A stretch of DNA of 8,345 nt from an uncultured Polaromonas sp. (lineage in GTDB: Bacteria; Pseudomonadota; Gammaproteobacteria; Burkholderiales; Burkholderiaceae), in assembly GCA_946479075.1 (NCBI GenBank), contig CAMLDT010000156.1, positions 1 through 8,345 of the forward strand, given 5' to 3'. The position numbers and the translations under genes were made by a program. The notes beneath the pieces were generated by a model. That model was not told the origin of the DNA. It searched no databases and saw only the letters and a program-made list of their open reading frames with translations. Below are positions 1-6,594 of this stretch, one piece after another. The stretch's first letter is position 1; the number at the start of each line of letters is the position of its first letter.

Positions 1-1611
1 CTGACCCGCAAGATGCAGGCTGAAGGCATGCGCGTGATTTCGTTCCGCCATGAGCAAAACGCCGGCAACGCCGCCGCCGCCGCCGGCTTCATGACAGGCA
101 AGCCCGGCATCTGCCTGACGGTGTCCGCCCCCGGCTTCCTGAACGGCCTGACCGCGCTGGCCAACGCCACCACCAACTGCTTCCCCATGATCCTGATCAG
201 CGGCTCCAGTGAGCGCGAAATCGTCGATCTGCAACAGGGTGACTACGAGGAGATGGACCAGCTGGCCATCGCCAAACCCCTGTGCAAGGCCGCCTTCCGG
301 GTGCTCAATGCCGAAGACATCGGTGTGGGCATCGCCCGAGCCATCCGGTCCGCCGTCTCCGGCCGACCGGGCGGTGTGTACCTGGACCTTCCCGCCAAGC
401 TGTTCGGCCAGGCCATGGACGCCGCGGCCGGCAAGGCTTCGCTGATCAAGGTGATCGATGCCGCCCCGCGCCAGATCCCGGCCCCGGATGCCGTCAAGCG
501 CGCCCTGGACCTGCTCAAGAGCGCCAAGAAGCCGCTGATCCTGCTGGGCAAGGGCGCCGCTTACGCCCGGGCCGACGCTGACATCAAGGCCCTGGTCGAG
601 AAGACCGGCATCCCCTACCTGCCCATGTCCATGGCCAAGGGCATCCTGCCCGACACCCATGAACAGTGTGCCTCGGCCGCCCGCTCCTTCGTGCTGCCGG
701 AAGCCGACGTGGTGGTGCTGGTCGGCGCGCGCCTGAACTGGTTGCTCTCGCATGGCAAGGGCAAGACCTGGGGCGGTCAGGGCCACAAAAACGCCGGTGG
801 CCAGAAGTTCATCCAGATCGACATTTCCCCGACCGAGGCTGACAGCAATGTGGCCATAGACGCCCCGCTGGTCGGCGACATCGGTTCCTGCGTCTCGGCC
901 CTGCTCGCAGGCATCGGCTCCAGCTGGGCCAAGGCCCCGGCCGAATGGACCAGCGCCGTCGCCGACCGCAAAAACAAGAACGTCGCAAAGATGGCAGAAA
1001 CGCTGGCGAAGAATCCGCCTGTGATGAACTACCACAGCTCGCTCAACGTCGTGCGCGACATCGTCAAGGCCAACCCGGACGCCATGCTGGTCAACGAAGG
1101 CGCCAACGCGCTGGACTTCACCCGCAGCATCGTCGACATGTACAAGCCGCGCAAGCGCCTGGACGTCGGCACTTGGGGCGTCATGGGCATCGGCATGGGC
1201 TTTGCCGTGGCTGCCGCCGTGGAAAGCGATCAGCCGGTCATCGCCATCGAGGGTGACAGCGCCTTTGGTTTTTCCGGCATGGAAGTCGAAACCATCTGCC
1301 GCTACAACCTGCCGGTCTGCATCGTCGTCATGAACAACAACGGCGTCTACCGCGGCGATGAAGTGAATGTCACCGGCGGCAAGGATCCGTCGCCCCTGGT
1401 GTTCGTCAAGGGCGCACGTTACGACAAGATGATGGAAGCCTTCGGTGGCGTCGGCGTGCAAGCCACCACCCCGGCCGAATTGCGCACCGCCATGGAAGAA
1501 GCCGTCAAGTCGCGCAAACCGACCCTGATCAATGCCATCATTGACGAAACCGCGGGAACGGAAAGCGGCCGCATCACCAGCCTGAACCCGCAAAGCGCGA
1601 AAAAGAAGTAA
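1..1611 (+). CDS. oxc: Oxalyl-CoA decarboxylase, 5'-truncated by window edge
   Basis: Thiamine-diphosphate enzyme that converts oxalyl-CoA to formyl-CoA and CO2 in the cytoplasm. The reading frame is open from base 1 (Leu-Thr-Arg-Lys-Met), and the first in-window ATG (13) is internal. Aligned from memory with the 568-residue Oxalobacter formigenes enzyme, base 1 falls near residue 39, so about 38 residues lie upstream; 536 are present. Visible landmarks are FRHEQ with the ThDP-activating Glu (codon 52-54), the GDYEEMDQ motif with the active-site Tyr-Glu pair (244-249), the ThDP/Mg motif GDS...MNNN (1252-1341), and the C-terminal ESGRI segment (from 1561), whose Ser matches the mobile loop that closes over the substrate. 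A Gly/His/Lys-rich loop (772-807) is about 6 residues longer than in O. formigenes. The frc start lies 27 bases downstream, so the two are almost certainly co-transcribed. E. coli YfdU is the same family. The family call is very secure. Confidence 0.97.
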   Translation: MTRKMQAEGMRVISFRHEQNAGNAAAAAGFMTGKPGICLTVSAPGFLNGLTALANATTNCFPMILISGSSEREIVDLQQGDYEEMDQLAIAKPLCKAAFRVLNAEDIGVGIARAIRSAVSGRPGGVYLDLPAKLFGQAMDAAAGKASLIKVIDAAPRQIPAPDAVKRALDLLKSAKKPLILLGKGAAYARADADIKALVEKTGIPYLPMSMAKGILPDTHEQCASAARSFVLPEADVVVLVGARLNWLLSHGKGKTWGGQGHKNAGGQKFIQIDISPTEADSNVAIDAPLVGDIGSCVSALLAGIGSSWAKAPAEWTSAVADRKNKNVAKMAETLAKNPPVMNYHSSLNVVRDIVKANPDAMLVNEGANALDFTRSIVDMYKPRKRLDVGTWGVMGIGMGFAVAAAVESDQPVIAIEGDSAFGFSGMEVETICRYNLPVCIVVMNNNGVYRGDEVNVTGGKDPSPLVFVKGARYDKMMEAFGGVGVQATTPAELRTAMEEAVKSRKPTLINAIIDETAGTESGRITSLNPQSAKKK

Positions 1612-1624
1612 TCAAGTCACCATT

Positions 1625-1631
1625 TAAGGAG
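1625..1631 (+). promoter_or_regulatory. Strong ribosome binding site for frc copy 1
   Basis: TAAGGAG lies 7 bases before the ATG at 1639, inside the 27-base oxc-frc gap. It is the best Shine-Dalgarno in the window and fixes the frc copy 1 start. The other CoA-transferase gene has only a weak AGG, which suggests different translation levels for the two paralogues. Confidence 0.85.
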
Positions 1632-1638
1632 AAAACAA

Positions 1639-2910
1639 ATGAGCAACAAACCACTCGCAGGCATCAAGATCATCGACTTCACCCACGTTCAGGCCGGTCC
1701 TGCCTGCACACAGATGCTGGCCTGGTTCGGCGCTGACGTGATCAAGGTCGAGCGCCCCGGCTCTGGCGACGTCACGCGCAGCCAGTTGCGCGACATCGAA
1801 GGCGCCGATGCGCTTTACTTCACCATGCTCAACAGCAACAAGCGCGGCCTGACCCTGGACACGAAAAAGCCGGAAGGCAAGGAAGTGCTGGAAAGGCTCA
1901 TCAAGGAATCCGACGTGATGGTCGAAAACTTCGGTCCCGGCGCGCTGGACCGCATGGGCTTCACCTGGGAACGCATCCAGGAACTGAACCCCAAAATGAT
2001 TCTGGCCTCCGTCAAGGGTTTTTCTGACGGCCACCACTACGAAGACCTGAAGGTCTACGAAAACGTGGCGCAGTGCGCAGGCGGTGCAGCGTCCACCACC
2101 GGCTACTGGAAAGGCGAGAACTCAGGTCCCACCATTTCGTCCGCCGCCCTGGGCGACAGCAATACCGGCATGCACCTGGCCATCGGCATCCTGACGGCCT
2201 ACATCGGCCGCCAGCAGACCGGCAAGGGCCAGAAGGTTGCCGTGTCCATGCAGGACAGCGTGCTCAACCTGTGCCGCGTCAAGATGCGCGACCAGTTGCG
2301 CCTGGACAACCTGGGTTATCTGGAAGAGTACCCCCAGTACCCGCATGAAATGGAAGCCTTCAAGGATGGCGTGGTGCCGCGCGGCGCCAATGCCGGCGGC
2401 GGCGGCCAACCCGGCTGGATTCTGAAGTGCAAGGGCTGGGAGACCGACCCCAACGCCTACATCTATTTCACGGTCCAGGGCCATGCCTGGGAGCCCATCT
2501 GCGACGCGCTGGGCAAACCCGAGTGGAAAACCGACCCGGCTTACACCACGGCCAAGGCCCGCCAGCCGCACATCATGGACATCTTCGCCACGATTGAAGC
2601 CTTCATCGCCGACAAGACCAAGTTCGAAGCGGTGGATATCTTCCGCAAATATGACATCCCTTGCGCACCGGTTTTGTCGATGAAGGAGTTGCTGCACGAC
2701 GAATCCCTGCGTGCCAGCGGCTCCATTGTTGAAGTGCCGCACAAGGTGCGCGGCAGCTACTTCACGGTGGGCAGCCCGATCAAGTTCTCGGACACCAAGC
2801 CTGAAGTGACCGCTTCGCCGCTGCTGGGTGAACATACCGACGAGGTTCTGGCAGAACTTGGTTACAGCAAGGACCAGATTGCCGCCATGCACAGCGCCAA
2901 AGCCGTCTGA
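1639..2910 (+). CDS. frc: Formyl-CoA:oxalate CoA-transferase, copy 1
   Basis: Class III CoA-transferase (CaiB/BaiF family), 423 residues, that transfers CoA from formyl-CoA to oxalate. It feeds Oxc and releases formate. The O. formigenes enzyme has 428 residues and E. coli YfdW 416, so the length fits. The catalytic Asp (Asp169 in O. formigenes) is Asp173 in the [10 protein letters not shown] motif (codon 2155-2157). Gln18 in FTHVQAGP matches the conserved Gln17. The intact tetraglycine loop is [10 protein letters not shown] (residues 251-260). The position of O. formigenes Trp48 is Gln49 here, as in YfdW. Members of the family form interlocked ring-like homodimers. Compared with copy 2 at 3576, it carries short insertions near residues 130, 160 and 236-243. 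It lies directly behind oxc and is followed by a terminator. The start is set by the strong Shine-Dalgarno and by alignment with the N-termini of known enzymes. Confidence 0.96.
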   Translation: MSNKPLAGIKIIDFTHVQAGPACTQMLAWFGADVIKVERPGSGDVTRSQLRDIEGADALYFTMLNSNKRGLTLDTKKPEGKEVLERLIKESDVMVENFGPGALDRMGFTWERIQELNPKMILASVKGFSDGHHYEDLKVYENVAQCAGGAASTTGYWKGENSGPTISSAALGDSNTGMHLAIGILTAYIGRQQTGKGQKVAVSMQDSVLNLCRVKMRDQLRLDNLGYLEEYPQYPHEMEAFKDGVVPRGANAGGGGQPGWILKCKGWETDPNAYIYFTVQGHAWEPICDALGKPEWKTDPAYTTAKARQPHIMDIFATIEAFIADKTKFEAVDIFRKYDIPCAPVLSMKELLHDESLRASGSIVEVPHKVRGSYFTVGSPIKFSDTKPEVTASPLLGEHTDEVLAELGYSKDQIAAMHSAKAV

Positions 2911-2922
2911 TACCAGCACTTG

Positions 2923-2943
2923 AGGCCTTGGTCGTCAAGGCCT
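2923..2943 (+). repeat. Perfect 8-bp inverted repeat after frc copy 1
   Basis: AGGCCTTG (2923-2930) and CAAGGCCT (2936-2943) can form an 8-bp hairpin with a 5-base loop, starting 13 bases after the frc stop. No T-run follows, so on its own it is not a classic intrinsic terminator. It stands 3 bases before the better terminator hairpin. It may protect the 3' end of the oxc-frc mRNA or help termination. Confidence 0.7.
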
Positions 2944-2946
2944 GAA

Positions 2947-2981
2947 AAAGACGGCGTTCACATTGAGCGCCGTCTTTGTTT
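2947..2981 (+). terminator. Intrinsic terminator of the oxc-frc unit
   Basis: AAAGACGGCG (2947-2956) pairs perfectly with CGCCGTCTTT (2968-2977) around an 11-base loop. The 3' arm runs into TTTGTTTG. The A-rich 5' flank makes it roughly symmetrical, so it might also act on the opposite strand. Its place between the frc stop (2910) and the PAS gene (3025) suggests that oxc-frc ends here and that the downstream genes have their own promoter or depend on read-through. Confidence 0.8.
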
Positions 2982-3012
2982 GAGGCATTCCGCCAGCTTA
3001 TTTGCCAGCACC

Positions 3013-3016
3013 AGGA
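3013..3016 (+). promoter_or_regulatory. Ribosome binding site of the PAS gene
   Basis: AGGA lies 8 bases before the ATG at 3025. It supports that start over an upstream in-frame TTG at 2920, which lies before the terminator. Confidence 0.6.
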
Positions 3017-3024
3017 TTGGATTT

Positions 3025-3471
3025 ATGCAGACCACCACCGATCTGAAGCAACTCGTGGAAGCCGTGGGCGATGCCATCATTGCCTCCGACGCCAGCGGCG
3101 CCATCAATTTGTGGAATCCCGCCGCCCAGCGCATGTTCGGCTTCACTGAAAGCGAAGCCCTGGGTAAATCGCTGGACATCATCATTCCGCAGCGCCAGCA
3201 ACAGCGCCATTGGGACGGCTACCACCAGACCATGGCGACCGGCAAGACCCGCTACGGGAACGACGTCCTGCGCGTCCCGGCGGTCCACAAGGACGGGCAC
3301 ACCCTGTCGATTGCCTTCACCGTCGCCCTGCTGCACGCTCCGGACGGCAAGGTGTCGGCCATTGTGGCCGTCATTCGCGATGAAACCAGCCGGTTTGCCG
3401 AAGAGCGAAGCCTGAAGAAACGCCTGACCGAACTTGAAATGCAGCTCACGGCACCAGGCAAAGCTGCATGA
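3025..3471 (+). CDS. Small stand-alone PAS-domain sensor protein
   Basis: A 148-residue soluble protein made almost wholly of one PAS fold, with no visible membrane segment. Residues 7-50 hold the N-terminal PAS half, with the typical NPAAQRMFGFTESEALGKSL pattern. Residues 60-80 (RHWDGYHQTMATGKTRYG) cover the central helix region, and KDG at 89-91 and IVAVIRDET near 113-121 the last strands. A charged helix (about 122-141, rich in Glu, Arg and Lys) could form a short coiled coil. No kinase, HTH, GGDEF or methyl-accepting domain follows, so any signal must pass through a partner. The region resembles FixL/DosP PAS domains, but the residue aligned with the FixL haem-ligand His appears to be Trp63, with His62 next to it, so haem binding is uncertain; flavin or a small ligand is also possible. 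It lies between two CoA-transferase genes, and a role in sensing redox or substrate state for this pathway is inference only. Confidence 0.85.
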   Translation: MQTTTDLKQLVEAVGDAIIASDASGAINLWNPAAQRMFGFTESEALGKSLDIIIPQRQQQRHWDGYHQTMATGKTRYGNDVLRVPAVHKDGHTLSIAFTVALLHAPDGKVSAIVAVIRDETSRFAEERSLKKRLTELEMQLTAPGKAA

Positions 3472-3499
3472 ACCTGCACGCATGGACCCAGTGATTAAC

Positions 3500-3552
3500 A
3501 TAGGGGTTGAACCGGCGGCAAAAGCCGCCGGAACCAGCGTCAAGCCCCCTAT
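3500..3552 (+). promoter_or_regulatory. Nested inverted-repeat leader element before frc copy 2
   Basis: An inner perfect 8-bp hairpin, CCGGCGGC (3512-3519) / GCCGCCGG (3524-3531) with an AAAA loop, sits inside an outer stem ATAGGGG (3500-3506) / CCCCTAT (3546-3552). TTGA (3507-3510) / TCAA (3540-3543) extends the outer stem across a two-base bulge. GTTGAA (3506-3511) can instead pair with TTCAAC (3553-3558), and GGTT (3505-3508) with AACC (3532-3535), so competing folds exist. No T-run follows the inner hairpin. It fills the 104-base gap between the PAS gene and frc copy 2 and ends 23 bases before the frc ATG. It may be an RNA control element, a weak terminator or an mRNA-stability structure; I match it to no known riboswitch class. 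Confidence 0.55.
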
Positions 3553-3575
3553 TTCAACTTCCAGGCAGCAATTTC

Positions 3576-4823
3576 ATGAGTAAAGCACTAGACGGCGTCC
3601 GCATTCTTGATTTCACCCACGTCCAGTCGGGCCCGACCTGCACGCAGCTGCTGGCCTGGTTCGGCGCGGACGTCATCAAGGTGGAGCGCGCCGGCGAGGG
3701 CGACGCCACCCGTGGACAACTGGCGGACATCCCCGGCGTGGACAGCCTGTACTTCACCATGCTCAACCACAACAAGCGCTCGATCACGCTGAACACCAAG
3801 AATGCCAAGGGCAAACAGGTGCTTGACGAACTGATCAAGACCTGTGACGTGCTGGTGGAAAACTTTGCGCCCGGCGCGCTGGACCGCATGGGCATCACCT
3901 GGGAGCACATCCAGTCGCTGAATCCCCGCATGATCGTTGCCTCGGTCAAGGGTTTCGGCCCCGGCCCCTACGAAGACTGCAAGGTGTACGAGAACGTCGC
4001 GCAATGCGCCGGCGGCTCGGCCTCGACCACCGGGTTCGACGACGGCCCGCCCATGGTGACCGGCGCCCAGATCGGCGACAGCGGCACCGGCCTTCACCTG
4101 GCGCTGGGCATCGTGGCCGCCCTTTATCAGCGCAACACGACGGGCCGCGGCCAGAAGGTCTTGGCCCCCATGCAGGATGCCGTCCTGAACCTGTGCCGCG
4201 TGAAGCTTCGCGACCAGCAGCGCCTGGAGCGCACCGGCACCATGCACGAGTACCCGCAGTACCCGGACGGCAAATTCGGCGAGGCCGTGCCGCGCGCCGG
4301 CAATGCCTCCGGCGGCGGCCAGCCGGGCTCCATCCTGAAATGCAAGGGCTGGGAAACCGACCCCAACGCCTACATCTACTTCATCACGCAAGGCGCCGTC
4401 TGGCCGGCCGTGTGCAAGGTGATTGGCGAAGAGGGCTGGATCACCGACGAAGCCTATGCCACCGCGGCGGCGCGACTGCTGCACCTCAAGCCGATTTTTG
4501 CGCGCATTGAGCAGTGGACCATGACCAAGACCAAGTTCGAGGCCATGGACATCCTGAATAAATACGACATCCCTTGCGGTCCTATCCTCTCGATGAAGGA
4601 AATTGCCGAAGAACCCGCGCTGCGGGCGACCGGCACCATCGTCGAGGTGGACCACCCCACGCGCGGCAAGTACCTGACGGTGGGCAACCCCATCAAGCTG
4701 TCCGACAGCGCCACCGAAGTCACCCGCTCTCCCCTGCTCGGCGAACACACGGACGAGGTGCTGGCGCAGCTCGGCTACAGCGCCGAATACATCGCCGAGT
4801 TGCGTACCGAACACGTCATCTAG
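3576..4823 (+). CDS. frc: Formyl-CoA:oxalate CoA-transferase paralogue, copy 2
   Basis: Class III CoA-transferase of 415 residues, about two-thirds identical by eye to copy 1 and close to E. coli YfdW in length. The ATG at 3576 gives [13 protein letters not shown], matching known N-termini. An in-frame TTG at 3507 would add 23 residues encoded by the hairpin element and is rejected. The Shine-Dalgarno is weak (AGG at 3563-3565). The catalytic Asp is Asp168 (codon 4077-4079, in IGDSGTG), Gln17 is kept, and Gln48 replaces O. formigenes Trp48. Oddly, the tetraglycine loop reads [10 protein letters not shown]: its first Gly is Ser (codon 4308-4310) and the Trp after PG is Ser. In O. formigenes this loop shields active-site intermediates, so the CoA donor or acceptor preference may have shifted. 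It may serve oxalate with another donor or simply be a second Frc. Formate dehydrogenase genes follow after 40 bases, suggesting co-expression. Confidence 0.93.
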   Translation: MSKALDGVRILDFTHVQSGPTCTQLLAWFGADVIKVERAGEGDATRGQLADIPGVDSLYFTMLNHNKRSITLNTKNAKGKQVLDELIKTCDVLVENFAPGALDRMGITWEHIQSLNPRMIVASVKGFGPGPYEDCKVYENVAQCAGGSASTTGFDDGPPMVTGAQIGDSGTGLHLALGIVAALYQRNTTGRGQKVLAPMQDAVLNLCRVKLRDQQRLERTGTMHEYPQYPDGKFGEAVPRAGNASGGGQPGSILKCKGWETDPNAYIYFITQGAVWPAVCKVIGEEGWITDEAYATAAARLLHLKPIFARIEQWTMTKTKFEAMDILNKYDIPCGPILSMKEIAEEPALRATGTIVEVDHPTRGKYLTVGNPIKLSDSATEVTRSPLLGEHTDEVLAQLGYSAEYIAELRTEHVI

Positions 4824-4837
4824 CGGGACTGTCCCGC
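4823..4837 (+). repeat. 15-base palindrome at the frc copy 2 stop codon
   Basis: GCGGGAC-T-GTCCCGC is a perfect 7+7 inverted repeat around one central base. It begins with the last base of the frc TAG stop. As RNA it would form a 5-bp GC-rich stem with an ACTGT loop; as DNA it could be a dimer-binding site. No T-run follows, so it is not an intrinsic terminator. It lies in the 40-base gap before the formate dehydrogenase beta gene. Confidence 0.5.
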
Positions 4838-4863
4838 ATCACCACAAAGAAATCAGCCGCCCC

Positions 4864-6564
4864 ATGAACTACCCCGTCATCCCCATCGCCGTGCTGGAGG
4901 CTTCCTCCAAGCAGAGAAAACGCCAGGCGCCGAAAGGCCGCCGCGTCGATCCTGTGGCGCTGGCCGAGGTTCAGGGACTGCTGGGCGACGCCTCCCGCCA
5001 GGCCGACCTGCTGATCGAGCACCTGCACAAGCTGCAGGACCACTTCGGCCACCTGTCGGCGACTCACCTGGCAGCGTTGGCGCAGGAAATGCGGCTGGCG
5101 CAGACGGAGGTCTACGAGGTCGCCACCTTCTACCACCACTTTGATGTGGTCAAAGAAGGCGAAGCCGCGCCGGCACCGCTGACGGTGCGTGTCTGCGACG
5201 GCCTGTCCTGCGAGCTGGCGGGCGCGCAGGATCTGCTGGCCAAACTGCCCGGCCTGCTCGGCCGCGACATCCGGGTCATCGCCGCCCCCTGCATCGGCCG
5301 CTGTGAACAGGCGCCGGCGGCCGTGGTCGGGCAAAACCCCGTGCCCAACGCCACGTGCGAGGCTGTCATGGCGACCGTCGCCGCCGGCGCCGTCAAACAT
5401 GTGCCCGCGGGATTTGTGGACTTCGCGGCCTACCAGGCCGCCGGTGGTTACGCCCTGCTCCAGCAATGTGTGTCCGGCATGCAGGATGTCGAAGCGGTCA
5501 TCAAGACCATGGAAGACTCCGGCCTGCGCGGCCTGGGCGGCGCAGGCTTCCCGTCCGGGCGCAAATGGCGCATCGTGCGCGCCGAACAGGGCCCGCGCCT
5601 GATGGCCGTCAACATTGACGAAGGCGAACCCGGCACCTTCAAGGACCGCGTCTACCTGGAACGCGATCCACACCGCTTCCTCGAAGGCATGCTGATTGCC
5701 GCCTGGGCCGTCGGCATCGAGAAGATCTACGTTTACCTGCGCGACGAATACCATGGTTGCCGCAGCATGCTGGAAGCCGAGCTGGACAAGCTCCGCGCTT
5801 CGCCGATCATGACGGGCATGCCCGCCGTCGAACTGCGGCGCGGTGCCGGCGCCTACATCTGCGGCGAAGAGTCGGCCATGATCGAGTCCATCGAAGGCAA
5901 ACGCGGCATGCCGCGCCTGCGTCCGCCCTATGTGGCGCAGGTCGGCTTGTTCGGCCGCCCGACGCTGGAACACAACTTCGAAACCCTCTACTGGGTGCGC
6001 GACATCCTCGAAAAAGGCGGCGAATGGTTTGCCTCGCACGGCCGCAACGGTCGCAAGGGTTTGCGTTCCTTTTCCGTGTCGGGCCGGGTGAAAGAGCCGG
6101 GCGTCAAGCTGGCGCCCGCTGGCATCACCATCCAGGAACTGATTGACGAGTACTGCGGCGGCATGCTCGATGGCCACAGCTTCTACGCCTACCTGCCCGG
6201 CGGCGCTTCGGGCGGCATCCTGCCGGCCACGATGAACAGCATCCCGCTGGACTTCGACACCCTGCAACCCTATGGCTGCTTCATTGGCTCGGCCGCCGTG
6301 ATGATCCTGTCCGACCAGGACACTGCCACCGACGCGGCGCGCAACATGATGCGCTTCTTCCACCACGAGTCCTGTGGCCAGTGCACGCCCTGCCGCGTCG
6401 GCACGGCCAAGGCGGCGCACCTGATGGAACAACCCAAATGGGACCTACCGCTGCTGGCCGACCTCTCGCTTGTGATGCGGGACGCATCGATCTGCGGCCT
6501 GGGCCAGGCAGCACCGAATCCGATGGACTGCGTCGTCAAGTATTTCCCGCATGAACTCGCCTGA
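4864..6564 (+). CDS. fdh1B: NAD-dependent formate dehydrogenase beta subunit (NuoE-NuoF fusion)
   Basis: Diaphorase subunit (566 residues) that takes electrons from the alpha subunit and reduces NAD+ on FMN. Residues 30-180 form a NuoE/FdsG-like domain with a [2Fe-2S] site (Cys111, Cys116, Cys143, Cys147). Residues 205-560 form a NuoF/FdsB-like domain: the FMN loop GLRGLGGAGFP (220-230), the nucleotide/FMN motif DEGEPGTFKDR (252-262), GAGAYICGEESA (327-338), and a [4Fe-4S] site (Cys504, Cys507, Cys510, Cys544). In Cupriavidus- or Rhodobacter-type Fds enzymes these domains are separate genes, fdsG and fdsB. The fusion and length match the beta subunit of Methylobacterium extorquens FDH1 (about 570 residues), including the shared N-terminal PKGR-x-VDP segment. 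A basic stretch (residues 16-27) precedes the first domain. No strong Shine-Dalgarno is visible. The gene follows frc copy 2 by 40 bases. The symbol fdh1B follows the M. extorquens name; fdsB-like is an equivalent label. Confidence 0.95.
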   Translation: MNYPVIPIAVLEASSKQRKRQAPKGRRVDPVALAEVQGLLGDASRQADLLIEHLHKLQDHFGHLSATHLAALAQEMRLAQTEVYEVATFYHHFDVVKEGEAAPAPLTVRVCDGLSCELAGAQDLLAKLPGLLGRDIRVIAAPCIGRCEQAPAAVVGQNPVPNATCEAVMATVAAGAVKHVPAGFVDFAAYQAAGGYALLQQCVSGMQDVEAVIKTMEDSGLRGLGGAGFPSGRKWRIVRAEQGPRLMAVNIDEGEPGTFKDRVYLERDPHRFLEGMLIAAWAVGIEKIYVYLRDEYHGCRSMLEAELDKLRASPIMTGMPAVELRRGAGAYICGEESAMIESIEGKRGMPRLRPPYVAQVGLFGRPTLEHNFETLYWVRDILEKGGEWFASHGRNGRKGLRSFSVSGRVKEPGVKLAPAGITIQELIDEYCGGMLDGHSFYAYLPGGASGGILPATMNSIPLDFDTLQPYGCFIGSAAVMILSDQDTATDAARNMMRFFHHESCGQCTPCRVGTAKAAHLMEQPKWDLPLLADLSLVMRDASICGLGQAAPNPMDCVVKYFPHELA

Positions 6565-6582
6565 ACGATCTGCCCCCACGAC

Positions 6583-6587
6583 AAAGG
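6583..6587 (+). promoter_or_regulatory. Ribosome binding site of the formate dehydrogenase alpha gene
   Basis: AAAGG lies 7 bases before the ATG at 6595, in the 30-base gap after the beta-subunit stop. It supports that start. Confidence 0.55.
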
Positions 6588-6594
6588 CAACACC

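Noticed and set aside
70..84. Five consecutive GCC codons, a possible microsatellite
   Set aside because: It encodes an Ala run in a region that is also Ala-rich in other Oxc proteins; too short and in frame to suggest phase variation.
2122..2919. 265-codon open frame on the minus strand
   Set aside because: Shadow of frc copy 1, with no recognisable family.
2920..3024. TTG-initiated N-terminal extension of the PAS protein
   Set aside because: The extension would be encoded by the terminator hairpins. The ATG at 3025 has a proper AGGA site and gives a normal PAS start.
3507..3575. TTG-initiated 23-residue extension of frc copy 2
   Set aside because: It overlaps the inverted-repeat element and has no counterpart in known Frc proteins, which start as the ATG at 3576 does.
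3472..3575. Possible sigma-70 promoter around TAACAT at 3496-3501
   Set aside because: No convincing -35 box at the right spacing; not strong enough to annotate.
3588..4814. 408-codon open frame on the minus strand
   Set aside because: Shadow of frc copy 2, with the same composition signature and no recognisable motif.
4816..6432. 538-codon open frame on the minus strand
   Set aside because: It mirrors the formate dehydrogenase beta gene, whose motifs are unmistakable. Its translation is low-complexity Ala/Gly/His/Val-rich with no domain, as expected for a shadow in GC-rich DNA.
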